Below the pieces are notes generated by a model, which saw nothing but the letters and a program-made list of their open reading frames with translations, had not been told where the DNA came from and did no database searches. The translations under genes were made by a program, and so were the position numbers. Positions 33,548 to 43,143 of a stretch of 61,968 nucleotides of DNA are shown here, in pieces (within the stretch, counting starts at the first letter, position 1; every line of letters starts with the position of its first letter). This stretch comes from CAZJOD01 sp964547525 (GTDB taxonomy: Bacteria > Bacillota > Clostridia > JAAYHZ01), in assembly GCA_964547525.1 (NCBI GenBank), contig CAZJOD010000004.1:1-61968 (forward strand). The letters run 5' to 3'.

Positions 33548-36331
33548 TCATGATACACTATCCACCGTAATAAACTCATAAACCGATACGGCGGGATAAC
33601 TGAATGTATACCACTTTTCAACGTATTGTTTGTCTCCTATCATACCTAAAATACCGTTATCCGGACTCCAGTTGTTAAACAGGTGGATCCCGGCACACCC
33701 CTCACTATATAAATATCGAGCTCGTTCAAGATATTGCGTAGTACTTAAATAAGTATGACCTAAGTCGACTTTTAATCCTGCTTTGATCATATCTTCTTCC
33801 TTCTTGGTCATATCGTGACCTGATAAATACTTGTTAATACCTGCATATACCAATACATTACCGGCTTTAGTCATTTCTATAAAAGGCTTTATGTCATAAA
33901 AATTCTCATAACCTACAGCCGAAGGTATTAAAATATCTATATAACCGTTTTCGATCCAAGTTGTCAAATCAAATCCGTATTCATACCATCCTGTTTCCGG
34001 TATCCGTACCGATATCTCTTTATTTGGAATCTTCTCTCTTAAATTCCTCATAAATTCGTTGAATACATTGGTTTTATATTTGTACCATAAACTCAATTGA
34101 TCTTCATTTATTAAATCGGTAGGATCAAAACCGTATTCTTCTATAAAAGGATCAACCAACTCCCTTTCATAACCTAAACAGTCCGGATATCTACAAAAAT
34201 CCAAATTGACACCGTCTACACCATCAAAGGATGCGGCTTCAACCAATATATTCGTAACTAATTCTCTCACCTCTTGTGACGCATAGCTAATGTTATTCTT
34301 ATATTTACCGTTACTGTCGGTAATACGATATTGAGAGTAATCATCATATATAGATCCGTTCAACCACGGATAGGTGTTCGGATCATAAAAAGCATTCATT
34401 CTCAGTGACGCATACGTCTTAATACCCAGCTCATCGGCTCGTAAAGCCACCGATTGAACCGGTATTATGCCTTCGTAGGCAAAATTTTTAATTTGATGTA
34501 CTACCGTTTTATCCCCGTCCCTCATAAGGTTGGCTTCCATGTCGGGTGTAATATTGGAAAAAGGCGATCCCGCAAATTTACTATCGTAGTTTAAGGCGAA
34601 AGTAGTACCCAAACAAAAGTATACGGTCTCGACATCACGGTCTTTAAAAGAATTTACGGCTCGCTGTAATAAATCGGCTTCTGTCGGATAATATCCGGAA
34701 TAAAAGTCCGAATACCCGTCATTATTATAGATTGCTCGTTTAACATTATCCGGTGCCTCATTATATACTGCGATATCATGATCGGTCATACTAACAAACT
34801 TTATGTAAGCAATTCTTGCTTTTTTTGGTGTAAAGCCTTTTATACTAATTTTTTGGCCGCTAAAGTTTACAGCTCCCAAAAAAGCTTCTTTTAAAATACT
34901 ATCTCCGGTTTGATCTTTTGGTAAAAATATGGTTTTTTCAATATCAATATCTGTAAAACCGTTACCTAAATCCACCGATATTCCTTGAGTTCCTTTGAGA
35001 TATCCTATATATACCGAAAACCACCCAACCGGTTCAACCGGAATTTCCAACACTCCTGAAGACGGTGTGCTGTCCAATCCAATATATTCTTCGGTATTCC
35101 CGGTATACCTGTATATAATTTTTTTCCACCCGGATTCCTCAAAATCCGGTATTTTGTCCAAAGCATTGAACACATATATATTATCGTTTGTAGACGTTAT
35201 TTGTTCGGTATCGGTTATCATGTTTACTGTCGCATGCAGGTTCAGCTTTCGGGAGTATTGGTGTAACACACTGCCGTTAATAGATAAGTCGGCTTTTAAG
35301 TCTATTATTCCTGCGGTATTTTGACCGTTCATTAATATATATGTATTTTTGCCTGTTAACATAACCTCCGATTCTGAAACGGTGTTTCCGTCTGATTCTA
35401 AGATAACGTTCAAACTTGCTTTCCCGTTATTTAACAGATCGTTTGATACATTATCCACTCTGACCGTCAATATTATATCAGTACTGTTAGATGAAGGCAT
35501 GCTATTTATGTACGTTATTTTCGGATCGCTTTCGATCCAATCCGGAATTTCGTCAAAGCTTAACCCGATATGATCAATATACACTTCGTTGGCTCCCGAT
35601 AATACATTTATCGGGACATTACGAAGACTTATGCCGGATTCCTTATCTTCGGCAATTGACCACACCCCGTCAAAATATCCTACTACTCTTTCATCTACAA
35701 GTAGATATACTTTGCTTACTCCATTGTAAATGAACTGCCAATTACAATAACCGGCATATTTTATGCCGTCGATCTTTAACGGTTTTTGTGTGTTTGAATT
35801 ACCTTGTTGTGCGTATACGTTTCCTTCACCGTTAACGGCGAAATAATATCTTTTACCTCCTGCAAAAATGTCGATAATAAAACCTCTCCACTCATGATTA
35901 GCGGAAGGTGTTATTAAATTTTTTATATTCATTTGTAATTCAAGTATCCAAGGACCGTCGCCGATCTCTATTTTTTTTTCTATTGAAGCATATGTACCGG
36001 TTTCTTTGACCGAATAAAAGCCATAGTTTCCGTTTGGTACGGTTAAACCGGTTACTTCACCTTCGGAATCGGTTATGACAATCTCGCTCGATACGCCTGA
36101 CATATTCCACATTGAGCTTTGCAATGAATCACATCTGTCTAATAAAACATAATTCCTGTTTGACCGCACTTTATCAATCATTTGAGGCTCTGTTACTTGC
36201 GTCGTTTTACTGCCGGTTTCGGATTCGGTTTGGGTTTGCCCGGTTGTTTCCTCGATTGTATCTGTTTTTATATTGCAAGAATATGATAGTATTAATATTA
36301 ATGTTAAAATAATAATAAGAGTTTTTTTCAT
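33548..36331 (-). CDS. Large lipoprotein with glycosyl-hydrolase-like (GHL10-type) barrel
   Basis: A 927-residue surface protein. Lipobox LSYSC (Cys19) and a Thr/Gln/Glu-rich stalk (about 20-50) come first, then beta-rich domains (LamG/jelly-roll-like, about 60-270; Ig-like, 275-370; another beta domain to about 530), then a TIM-barrel-like region (about 540-910). The latter has DGVDGVNLDFCRYP, close to the strand-4 motif of the GHL10/DUF4015-type families, plus ISVRIPETGWYEYG and GIHLFNNWS. It probably binds or cleaves a wall or host polysaccharide; the substrate is unknown. GGAGG precedes the ATG. It has no obvious partner and no terminator before the carD promoter. Confidence 0.7.
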   Translation of the reverse strand: MKKTLIIILTLILILSYSCNIKTDTIEETTGQTQTESETGSKTTQVTEPQMIDKVRSNRNYVLLDRCDSLQSSMWNMSGVSSEIVITDSEGEVTGLTVPNGNYGFYSVKETGTYASIEKKIEIGDGPWILELQMNIKNLITPSANHEWRGFIIDIFAGGKRYYFAVNGEGNVYAQQGNSNTQKPLKIDGIKYAGYCNWQFIYNGVSKVYLLVDERVVGYFDGVWSIAEDKESGISLRNVPINVLSGANEVYIDHIGLSFDEIPDWIESDPKITYINSMPSSNSTDIILTVRVDNVSNDLLNNGKASLNVILESDGNTVSESEVMLTGKNTYILMNGQNTAGIIDLKADLSINGSVLHQYSRKLNLHATVNMITDTEQITSTNDNIYVFNALDKIPDFEESGWKKIIYRYTGNTEEYIGLDSTPSSGVLEIPVEPVGWFSVYIGYLKGTQGISVDLGNGFTDIDIEKTIFLPKDQTGDSILKEAFLGAVNFSGQKISIKGFTPKKARIAYIKFVSMTDHDIAVYNEAPDNVKRAIYNNDGYSDFYSGYYPTEADLLQRAVNSFKDRDVETVYFCLGTTFALNYDSKFAGSPFSNITPDMEANLMRDGDKTVVHQIKNFAYEGIIPVQSVALRADELGIKTYASLRMNAFYDPNTYPWLNGSIYDDYSQYRITDSNGKYKNNISYASQEVRELVTNILVEAASFDGVDGVNLDFCRYPDCLGYERELVDPFIEEYGFDPTDLINEDQLSLWYKYKTNVFNEFMRNLREKIPNKEISVRIPETGWYEYGFDLTTWIENGYIDILIPSAVGYENFYDIKPFIEMTKAGNVLVYAGINKYLSGHDMTKKEEDMIKAGLKVDLGHTYLSTTQYLERARYLYSEGCAGIHLFNNWSPDNGILGMIGDKQYVEKWYTFSYPAVSVYEFITVDSVS

Positions 36332-36501
36332 ATAACCTCCAAGAATTTTTTTAAAATTTATTGATTATTCGATATATAAAATTATTCTAATTCAGATATT
36401 TTTCTTATCGACTGTACTATATCTTTTTATTATACAATTAAACAGGTTGTAATGCAATAATTACCGGACATACTGTTATAATTTTCCATGCACCTTCACT
36501 G

Positions 36502-36531
36502 TTGCGGTTAAAAGTGACTGTATGCTATAAT
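36502..36531 (+). promoter_or_regulatory. Promoter of the ABC-F gene
   Basis: TTGCGG, 18 nt, TATAAT with an extended -10 (TGCTATAAT), about 15 nt before the start codon, so the leader is very short. Confidence 0.6.
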
Positions 36532-36549
36532 ATGTAATCGGAGGACTAC

Positions 36550-38490
36550 ATGAAGTATATATCTATTAAAAGTTTAACATTCTCATATGGAGACAACACA
36601 ATTTTTACAGATGCATCGGCAGACATAATGAATGATTCAAAAATAGGAGTTGTAGGATTAAATGGTGTTGGCAAAACTACCTTATTTCATCTTATACAAC
36701 AAAAATTAACACCTGAATCGGGATCGGTAAATATCGCACCGGGTATTACAATCGGCACCTTGGAGCAAACAATGCGTCCGGAACCTGATTTAACCATTTG
36801 GGAAGAAGGTCTGAAAGCATATGAGCATGTTATACAAATAGAAAAGCAAATACGACAATTGGAAGACACTCTGGCCAATACCACAAATCAAACCGAGCAA
36901 ATAAAAACAGCCGGGCAAATAAGCCGATTAAACGAGGAATTCGAGCGCGAAAAAGGCTATGAGTATATTTCCAGAACAAAAGGAATACTAAGAGGCTTAG
37001 GGTTTGACGAAGAAAATTTTACACTTAAAGTGTCAGCTTTAAGCGGAGGACAAAAAACACGTTTTGCTTTGGCAAAATTACTGCTTGCCAAGCCTGATTT
37101 TTTAATGTTGGACGAACCTACCAATCACCTTGATATATCGGCTATACAATGGTTGGAAGATTTTTTGAACGGTTATACAGGCGCTTATATGATAGTATCT
37201 CATGATCGTTACTTTCTGGATAAAACGGTAACCGGGATAATTCATGTTACCGATAAAAAACTTGATCAGTATGAAGGTAATTATACTCAATTTGTAGAAA
37301 AACGTTATAAAAAACAAACAATCCTGGAGAGACATTATAAAAACCAACAAACAAAAATAGCACAAATCGAAAAATTTATAGAAAAACAAAAACAATGGAA
37401 TCGTCAGCACAATATTATAGCTGCCGAAAGCCGTATGAAGACTTTAGATAAAATGGTAAAGATCGATAAACCTAAGAACACAGAAAAAAAACTTAACATA
37501 CGTTTTAAAACCGATGTGCTGTCTTCTAACGATATATTATGGGTTGAAAATCTAAAAAAAGCATATGGGAACCGTGCTTTATTTAGTAAGTTGTCATTTG
37601 AAGTGAAAAAAGGAGAAAAATTATTTGTTACAGGACCTAACGGATGCGGCAAAACTACTTTATTAAGAATACTAGCCGGTAAAATTGAACCGGATCAAGG
37701 TGAATTTTATATACCCCAAAAAATAAAAACAGGGTACTTTGACCAAGAGTTATCAAATTTAAATCGAAATAATTCTATAATAGACGAGGTATGGGTGGGA
37801 AATGAAAAGATTACCGAAACAACCATAAGAAATATGCTGGCTGCTTTTTTATTTACGGGAGATAAGGTTTATAACATAATAGGAACTCTAAGTGGTGGAG
37901 AACAAACCAGAGTTTCTTTAATAAAACTATTGTTATCTGATGCGGATTTTTTAATTTTGGACGAACCTACAAATAATCTGGATATATCTTCTAGAGAAAT
38001 TCTTGAAGATGCATTGTCTGAATTTGTAGGTGCGGTTATATGCGTATCTCATGACCGTTATTTTATACAAAAGATCGCAACTCGTTTTTTAGATTTTCAC
38101 AATAACAATGTAAGAGATTTCACCGGAGATTATGACACATACCGTAAATGGTTGGATGATCAAGATTATGAACAATTAAAAGAGCAGACTGAAAAATCTA
38201 AAGGTGCCGTTGAATATCGTCAAAAAAAAGAAGTAATGAGCGGTTATAGAAAGCTGACGAATGTATATCAAAAGCTGGAAAGCGAAATATTAGAGCTGGA
38301 AAGTAATATAGAAGAAATTAAAATACAAATGTCCGATCCGGATCGTTCGTCAGATCATGAGCACTTAGGAAAAATGCAACATAGACTTGACGAACTATCC
38401 GATTTATTGGAAGAAAAATATGCACAATGGACACAAACCGATGAGGAATTGAGTTTATTTAAGCAAAAATACGATTCTATTCTCCGTTAA
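36550..38490 (+). CDS. ABC-F family ATP-binding protein
   Basis: A 646-residue soluble ABC-F protein with two ATPase cassettes and no membrane part. Walker A GLNGVGKTT (about 35-43) and GPNGCGKTT (about 361-369), signatures LSGGQKTR and LSGGEQTR, Walker B LLDEPTNHLD and LDEPTNNLD. A P-site tRNA-interaction linker rich in Lys and Gln (about 245-310) lies between, and a C-terminal coiled coil (about 545-646) follows, as in Uup/YdiF types. These bind the ribosomal E site and modulate translation; antibiotic resistance is possible but not shown. GGAGG precedes the ATG. Its end overlaps cwlD tail-to-tail by 14 bp. Confidence 0.93.
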   Translation: MKYISIKSLTFSYGDNTIFTDASADIMNDSKIGVVGLNGVGKTTLFHLIQQKLTPESGSVNIAPGITIGTLEQTMRPEPDLTIWEEGLKAYEHVIQIEKQIRQLEDTLANTTNQTEQIKTAGQISRLNEEFEREKGYEYISRTKGILRGLGFDEENFTLKVSALSGGQKTRFALAKLLLAKPDFLMLDEPTNHLDISAIQWLEDFLNGYTGAYMIVSHDRYFLDKTVTGIIHVTDKKLDQYEGNYTQFVEKRYKKQTILERHYKNQQTKIAQIEKFIEKQKQWNRQHNIIAAESRMKTLDKMVKIDKPKNTEKKLNIRFKTDVLSSNDILWVENLKKAYGNRALFSKLSFEVKKGEKLFVTGPNGCGKTTLLRILAGKIEPDQGEFYIPQKIKTGYFDQELSNLNRNNSIIDEVWVGNEKITETTIRNMLAAFLFTGDKVYNIIGTLSGGEQTRVSLIKLLLSDADFLILDEPTNNLDISSREILEDALSEFVGAVICVSHDRYFIQKIATRFLDFHNNNVRDFTGDYDTYRKWLDDQDYEQLKEQTEKSKGAVEYRQKKEVMSGYRKLTNVYQKLESEILELESNIEEIKIQMSDPDRSSDHEHLGKMQHRLDELSDLLEEKYAQWTQTDEELSLFKQKYDSILR

Positions 38491-39196
38491 GATAATCAAC
38501 TATACCATTTTTAATTGCAAGTGCAATTTTCTGTCTATATTCAGAAGTATTTAAAAGCTTTTCTTCTTGTTCGTTTGACAAAAACCCACACTCAACTATG
38601 GTAATAGGCTTTGAGTTATTTTTAAGAATGATTAGCTGATCTTTTGTTCCTTGCGGCTCCCTTTTATTATTAGGATCCAAAACCTCGCGTAATTGATTTT
38701 GTATCGTGTTCGCAAGCTTCATACAATCTTTACGTCCGGCAGGATAAAATGTTTGTGCTCCGTAATATTGTGTCTGTTTGAATTTGTTTAAATGTATACT
38801 TACAATTAATAAAGCATCGGATTCATCCATAAACTTTTTACGGTTATTTAAATCTTCTCTTCTTTTGGCCGTGTAACCCGGTGTTCCGTCAGGATAAATC
38901 AATGTGTCGGTTTCTCTGGTCATAATCACCTGATATCCGTCATCTTCCAGTAGACTTTTCAATTTGAAAGCAATATCCAGTGTCAAATCTTTCTCTTTTA
39001 TACCGGTATAATCACTGACAGCTCCGGGGTCTTCTCCCCCATGACCGGGATCTATCATAATCTTCACCGGTTTATACGAAATATTTGATACCGGTGTTGC
39101 ATCAGAATATGTCAGATTCAATCCGAATACTGAAAAAGCCAGAACAAAAACCAATAGTACCAATAAAATATTGTGCTTTCTTACTACTATAAACAT
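38477..39196 (-). CDS. cwlD: N-acetylmuramoyl-L-alanine amidase CwlD (germination type)
   Basis: A 239-residue Amidase_3 enzyme with an N-terminal membrane/signal helix (about 8-26). Zn ligands are recognisable in KIMIDPGHGGEDPGAVS, SIHLNKF and the catalytic Glu in TIVECGFLSN. The length and organisation match CwlD, which removes peptides from muramic acid so that muramic-delta-lactam can be made in spore cortex. It is the last gene of a likely degT-unknown-unknown-cwlD unit (68-nt gap). Only a weak ribosome binding site (GGTGAT) is visible before the ATG. Confidence 0.88.
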   Translation of the reverse strand: MFIVVRKHNILLVLLVFVLAFSVFGLNLTYSDATPVSNISYKPVKIMIDPGHGGEDPGAVSDYTGIKEKDLTLDIAFKLKSLLEDDGYQVIMTRETDTLIYPDGTPGYTAKRREDLNNRKKFMDESDALLIVSIHLNKFKQTQYYGAQTFYPAGRKDCMKLANTIQNQLREVLDPNNKREPQGTKDQLIILKNNSKPITIVECGFLSNEQEEKLLNTSEYRQKIALAIKNGIVDYLNGE

Positions 39197-39264
39197 AAAT
39201 AATCACCAACCTAAAAAATCTTTATTACTATTTTATTCACAAATGTATCGGTGTTATGCATGTT

Positions 39265-40107
39265 TTAAAAAAAATCCGTCCTACCTCCTAATTCTTTAAT
39301 ACAATGTAATATTTCAAAAAATACTTCCCTTTGTAAAGACCTCTTATTATTATCTAAAAAGTTGTTCAAAACTGAGATACCTCTAATGTCTCCGTATTCT
39401 GCAATGCATAAAGCTCCTAAATCTTTGTTCTTCATCCTAAGAAAAGCCGATTTTAAACAATCGAATATTTTTGTACTTTTTTGATTTTTACCTAGCTGAG
39501 CAAGTGCTTGCAGTACATACTCCAAATTATTATTAATATTTTTTGTGCCGTTTATACATTCTACCATTTCATCTATACCTACAGGTCCCATTTCCATAAT
39601 GCCTTCTACTACACTTTCAATAAGCATGTCCTCATTTTCCGGCAGGCCTGTAACATAGGTAAGCATGTGTCCAACATATTGACTTTTATGCAGTCTTCCC
39701 AAACCCTTAACGGCTTGAATACTGATATATAAACCGGGTTCTTCTTTTCGATTGAGCATATCGAAGGCATGGTTGTATAAATAAAGAACACCTTGCTCCC
39801 CAAAAGAATCTAAAGCACGTAATATTTCCATTGGAACCGGAAAATCACCTTTTGCCATATATTCAAATAGGGTACACAGACAGCCGAAATCCAAGTTGAA
39901 TAAAAAGTCTTTAATAGTAAAACCTTTATCTTCTAACAGAGTATTTGCCCACACAGTTTGGCATTCGTTCAGAACATTTTCAAACTCCATACTGTCATAG
40001 TCCATATCAGGATTATTATTATATGCCTTCTCACACAGTTCGTTATATATGGTAGATAATCTTTCTTCTAAATGTGCTTCAGGATTATTTTTAGCTTTTT
40101 GCTCCAT
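39265..40107 (-). CDS. Helical-repeat (HEAT-like) cytoplasmic protein, unknown function
   Basis: A 280-residue acidic all-helical protein without signal or membrane segments. Repeating helix pairs such as ISIQAVKGLGRLH, LIESVVEGIMEMGPVGIDEMVECI, LEYVLQALAQLG and LGALCIAEYGDIRGISVLNNFL follow a HEAT/PBS-lyase-like spacing, suggesting a protein-binding scaffold. I do not recognise the family. AAAGGAT precedes the ATG. It lies 31 nt after the membrane protein gene and before cwlD. Confidence 0.65.
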   Translation of the reverse strand: MEQKAKNNPEAHLEERLSTIYNELCEKAYNNNPDMDYDSMEFENVLNECQTVWANTLLEDKGFTIKDFLFNLDFGCLCTLFEYMAKGDFPVPMEILRALDSFGEQGVLYLYNHAFDMLNRKEEPGLYISIQAVKGLGRLHKSQYVGHMLTYVTGLPENEDMLIESVVEGIMEMGPVGIDEMVECINGTKNINNNLEYVLQALAQLGKNQKSTKIFDCLKSAFLRMKNKDLGALCIAEYGDIRGISVLNNFLDNNKRSLQREVFFEILHCIKELGGRTDFF

Positions 40108-40138
40108 AAAATATCCTTTCTCTTTGGTTTTTTATATC

Positions 40139-40657
40139 TTATTTTTTTCCAAGCATCTTTGCAAAGGGGTATATGCCGTAATACCCCGCCAAATAGCCTG
40201 TACAGGCTATAATCGGAACAATTAAACAAACGATGAAAAAAGAATATACAGTATCTCCTGTCAGTTCGATAAAAGAGTGCAGGGGCCCAAAAAACAGTTT
40301 CACAGCTAATAATCTTCTTGCATTAAATGTCTCGCTCGGGAAAACCAATACGGCATTTAGCACAGCTACAATAAAATTGGGTATCATAGCAACCAACCCG
40401 TAAACAAAACCTTTCAAACTGTACGGATTTAACTCGTATTGCGGAATTACTTCTTTTTGAGCCACCCGTTTCATTTTGGAGTATACCATCATCATCAACA
40501 TTATAAACCAAACAAGACTGTATCCGATCAAAATAGGACGCGCCGTATCCTGATTAGCAATTAAAAGTAGTGATATAAGAAATACACAAAACAAAAAAAC
40601 TGTAATAATGTAGTCGGTAAACACTTTAAAAGCGGTTTTTATAAAATAATTATTCAT
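40139..40657 (-). CDS. Four-helix integral membrane protein, unknown function
   Basis: A 172-residue protein with four predicted transmembrane helices (about 15-33, 42-58, 85-107, 137-160) and a basic cytoplasmic loop after helix 2 (KMKRVAQKEV). The final CTGYLAGYYGIYPF segment is Gly/Tyr-rich. I do not recognise the family. AGGAAGG precedes the ATG. It is placed between the DegT aminotransferase gene (43-nt gap) and the helical-repeat gene, probably in one transcript. Confidence 0.65.
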   Translation of the reverse strand: MNNYFIKTAFKVFTDYIITVFLFCVFLISLLLIANQDTARPILIGYSLVWFIMLMMMVYSKMKRVAQKEVIPQYELNPYSLKGFVYGLVAMIPNFIVAVLNAVLVFPSETFNARRLLAVKLFFGPLHSFIELTGDTVYSFFIVCLIVPIIACTGYLAGYYGIYPFAKMLGKK

Positions 40658-40700
40658 TTATGAACACCTTCCTATACAAAATACAGTATAACAACAACAT

Positions 40701-42011
40701 TTATTCACCACGCTGCATTTCGGCGATTGATTCCAGGACGGCATCGGCCATATACTTCAGTTGCTCAGGAGACAAACCGTATATTGGCAAGTGGGTAAAA
40801 CGTCTATAGAAAGCTTCTTCACATACAGGACATGTTTTTGCTATATCTTCTTGATTATAACCCAATTGTCGTAATATTTCAAACTTATATAAAGGTCCGA
40901 AATGGGGTATATTTGTAATACTTTTTTGTTCCAGCTTTTTCTTCAACGTTTGGATATCTCCGCCTGCTTTATCAGGATCTATTTGTAATAAATATAAATG
41001 GAATGACGGAACAATATCACTATTTCCCATATCCTGCGGTATAACAGCGGGATTTCCCGATAACCTTTCAGACATATATTCGGCCGCCGCTCGACGTTGC
41101 GAGATAATTTTATCATAACGATCTATCTGCAGCTTAAGTCCTAACGCTTGTATTTCAGTGGTAGAACAGTTTCCGGCTACAAACGGACCGTATTTTCCGG
41201 GTATGGCCGTTACATCATAAAGCCAATCCTTAATCTTACGAGAGAAATTCAATCCGAGAAACCTTGCTCTTTTCAATTCGGAACGTATACTATCTATATT
41301 TGTAGTTAATATACCGCCTTCTCCAAAGGAAGTAATATTTTTTACTTCATGAAAACTAAATGAGGTGAAGTCTGCAATAGTACCGATCTTTTTACCTTTA
41401 TAGGAGGCTCCGAAAGCGTGCGCCGCATCTTCCAACACTACCAAATCATTTTTACGTGCTAGCTCCATTATGGGATCCATATCAACGGGATAACCACCTA
41501 AATGCACCGGTACAATCATTTTTGTTTTCGATGTTATTTTACGAGCAACATCAGCAGGATCCATATTTAGTGTTACCGGATCCAAATCTGCGAAAACAAC
41601 TTTTGCTCCTACCGATAAAGGATACGCCATAGTGGCTATAAATGTTATGGCAGGCACTATTACCTCGTCACCGGCTTCCAGGTTCGCATATTTAAAAGCG
41701 ATTTCAAATCCCGCCGTGGCGTTTGTAACAAACAAACTGCCTTTTGATCCTAGATATGCATCTACAGCTTCTTCCGCTTGTTCGACATTTGTGCCTAACG
41801 ACAGCTTTCCGGGAGGTATGGATATCGCTGTTAATTTGTTTATATTTTCTCTTACAGCTGCAATAGCATCTTCATACTCTTTTCCTTCTCCCTGTGCAAG
41901 GAACTTAATAACTGCCATCAGGTCCTCAACATTATAGTTTTCACCTACAGCGGCCCAAGGGACCCGAGTTTCTCCTGTGTTATACCTAAAGTCTGAAGAT
42001 TTTTTTACCAT
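40701..42011 (-). CDS. DegT/DnrJ/EryC1/StrS-family PLP aminotransferase
   Basis: A 436-residue fold-type I PLP enzyme of the DegT class. Signatures are NATAGFEIAFKYANLEAGDEVIVPAITF, LEDAAHAFGASYKGKKIG and the PLP Lys in SFSFHEVKNITSFGEGG. It also has an N-terminal extension (about 1-50). Family members transaminate nucleotide-linked 3- or 4-keto sugars or make aminohydroxybenzoate; no sugar-nucleotide genes are adjacent, so its substrate is unknown. AAAGGAG precedes the ATG. It leads a probable operon with two unknown genes and cwlD, which hints at an envelope polymer role (inference). Confidence 0.88.
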   Translation of the reverse strand: MVKKSSDFRYNTGETRVPWAAVGENYNVEDLMAVIKFLAQGEGKEYEDAIAAVRENINKLTAISIPPGKLSLGTNVEQAEEAVDAYLGSKGSLFVTNATAGFEIAFKYANLEAGDEVIVPAITFIATMAYPLSVGAKVVFADLDPVTLNMDPADVARKITSKTKMIVPVHLGGYPVDMDPIMELARKNDLVVLEDAAHAFGASYKGKKIGTIADFTSFSFHEVKNITSFGEGGILTTNIDSIRSELKRARFLGLNFSRKIKDWLYDVTAIPGKYGPFVAGNCSTTEIQALGLKLQIDRYDKIISQRRAAAEYMSERLSGNPAVIPQDMGNSDIVPSFHLYLLQIDPDKAGGDIQTLKKKLEQKSITNIPHFGPLYKFEILRQLGYNQEDIAKTCPVCEEAFYRRFTHLPIYGLSPEQLKYMADAVLESIAEMQRGE

Positions 42012-42161
42012 AATTTATTCTCCTTTTATTCTTATCAAAAAATTGATATTTTTATGGGTAATACAAAATAATTAAAAGATTTTTTTAGACAAGCGATAAA
42101 TATTTTTTATAAATTCTATTATATATTGCAGCTAACGTCAAGAATAAATACTATTATTTGA

Positions 42162-42554
42162 TTACAATATTTCAAATTTAACATCGGTTAATCGTTGCAT
42201 AACCTTATATGTTAATCCTCCGGATGATTCAGACGGTGGAGGACTTCCTAATACTATCACCGAAACGTCCTGCTCTTTGGCAAATTTTTCAATAGCTGAA
42301 ACAATATCGTCGGCTCGGATAATATGCATTTCGGCTTGTGCGTTTTTAGCGCATCTAAAAAGGAAATCTAGTACGGCACCCTCGTGGGGATCTCCCATAA
42401 ATTTATCACCTGTCTTGGCAACATGTATGACAATTAGCTCCTCTTTTCTTTTTAAAGCGATTTTTTCTCCGGCTTTCACCAAACGTTCGCAATTTTTTTG
42501 TCTGGTTACACATACCATGACTTTTTTATAAGTGTTAACCTCTTTATTTTTCAT
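42162..42554 (-). CDS. Universal stress protein (UspA-like) domain protein
   Basis: A 130-residue single-domain protein: VMVCVTRQKNCERLVKAGEKIALKRKEELIVIHV fits the USP first strand and helix, in the variety found in KdpD sensor kinases. VSAIEKFAKEQDVSVIVLGSPP fits the last strand, but the ATP-binding G-x2-G-x9-G(S/T) motif is not well formed. It probably binds a nucleotide or signals stress. GGTGG precedes the ATG. It stands between degT and the tRNA cluster. Confidence 0.7.
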   Translation of the reverse strand: MKNKEVNTYKKVMVCVTRQKNCERLVKAGEKIALKRKEELIVIHVAKTGDKFMGDPHEGAVLDFLFRCAKNAQAEMHIIRADDIVSAIEKFAKEQDVSVIVLGSPPPSESSGGLTYKVMQRLTDVKFEIL

Positions 42555-42692
42555 TAAAACACCACCTATTTGTTCCGATTGTAACCTTTTTGTAAAGATA
42601 AATCTGAAAATACCAATTACCTATAACATATTTGAGATGACAAAACAAAAATCCCCAAAATACTTTATATAAGAATTTTGAGGATAGAATAC

Positions 42693-42767
<75 letters not shown>

Positions 42768-42778
42768 AACTAAAAAAA

Positions 42779-42853
42779 TGGAGCGGGTTACGAGATTCGA
42801 ACTCGCGACTTTCACCTTGGCAAGGTGACACTCTACCGCTGAGTTAAACCCGC
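42779..42853 (-). tRNA. tRNA-Gly (GCC)
   Basis: 75 nt, acceptor GCGGGTT and AACCCGC, anticodon loop TTGCCAA (GCC), CCA encoded. It lies 11 nt from tRNA-Cys. Confidence 0.97.
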
Positions 42854-42858
42854 ATATA

Positions 42859-42934
42859 TGGTGCCCGGAGTCGGAATCGAACCAACCACACGAGGATTTT
42901 CAGTCCTCTGCTCTACCTACTGAGCTATCCGGGC
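42859..42934 (-). tRNA. tRNA-Phe (GAA)
   Basis: 76 nt, acceptor GCCCGGA and TCCGGGC, anticodon loop CTGAAAA (GAA), CCA encoded. First gene behind the shared promoter. Confidence 0.97.
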
Positions 42935-42949
42935 AAACACTGCTTTGTT

Positions 42950-42978
42950 AGTATACAAAATTAATATATATAAGTCAA
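42950..42978 (-). promoter_or_regulatory. Promoter of the tRNA-Phe-Gly-Cys unit
   Basis: TTGACT, 17 nt, TATACT on the minus strand, starting about 8 nt before tRNA-Phe. Confidence 0.8.
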
Positions 42979-43011
42979 CATTAAATTAAAAATTTATTAT
43001 TTTATTTTATA

Positions 43012-43114
43012 ATTCTACTGAAATAACTGCTCACTTACTTTGAACCGGAGTTTACCGATGCCACTTTATCATTGAAAATACCTCTACCTATTAATAAAGG
43101 TTTTGCAGTAGAAT
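43012..43114 (-). repeat. Dispersed palindromic repeat, copy C (103 bp)
   Basis: The ends are perfect 9-bp inverted repeats, ATTCTACTG and CAGTAGAAT. Read on the minus strand the interior shares TACTGCAAAACCTTTATT, AGGTATTTTCAAT, TAAAGTGG, GGTTCAAAGTAAGTGAG with copies B and D. It lies between murD and the tRNA promoter. Confidence 0.75.
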
Positions 43115-43143
43115 ACCAATCAATATAAATATTTAAAGAATTT

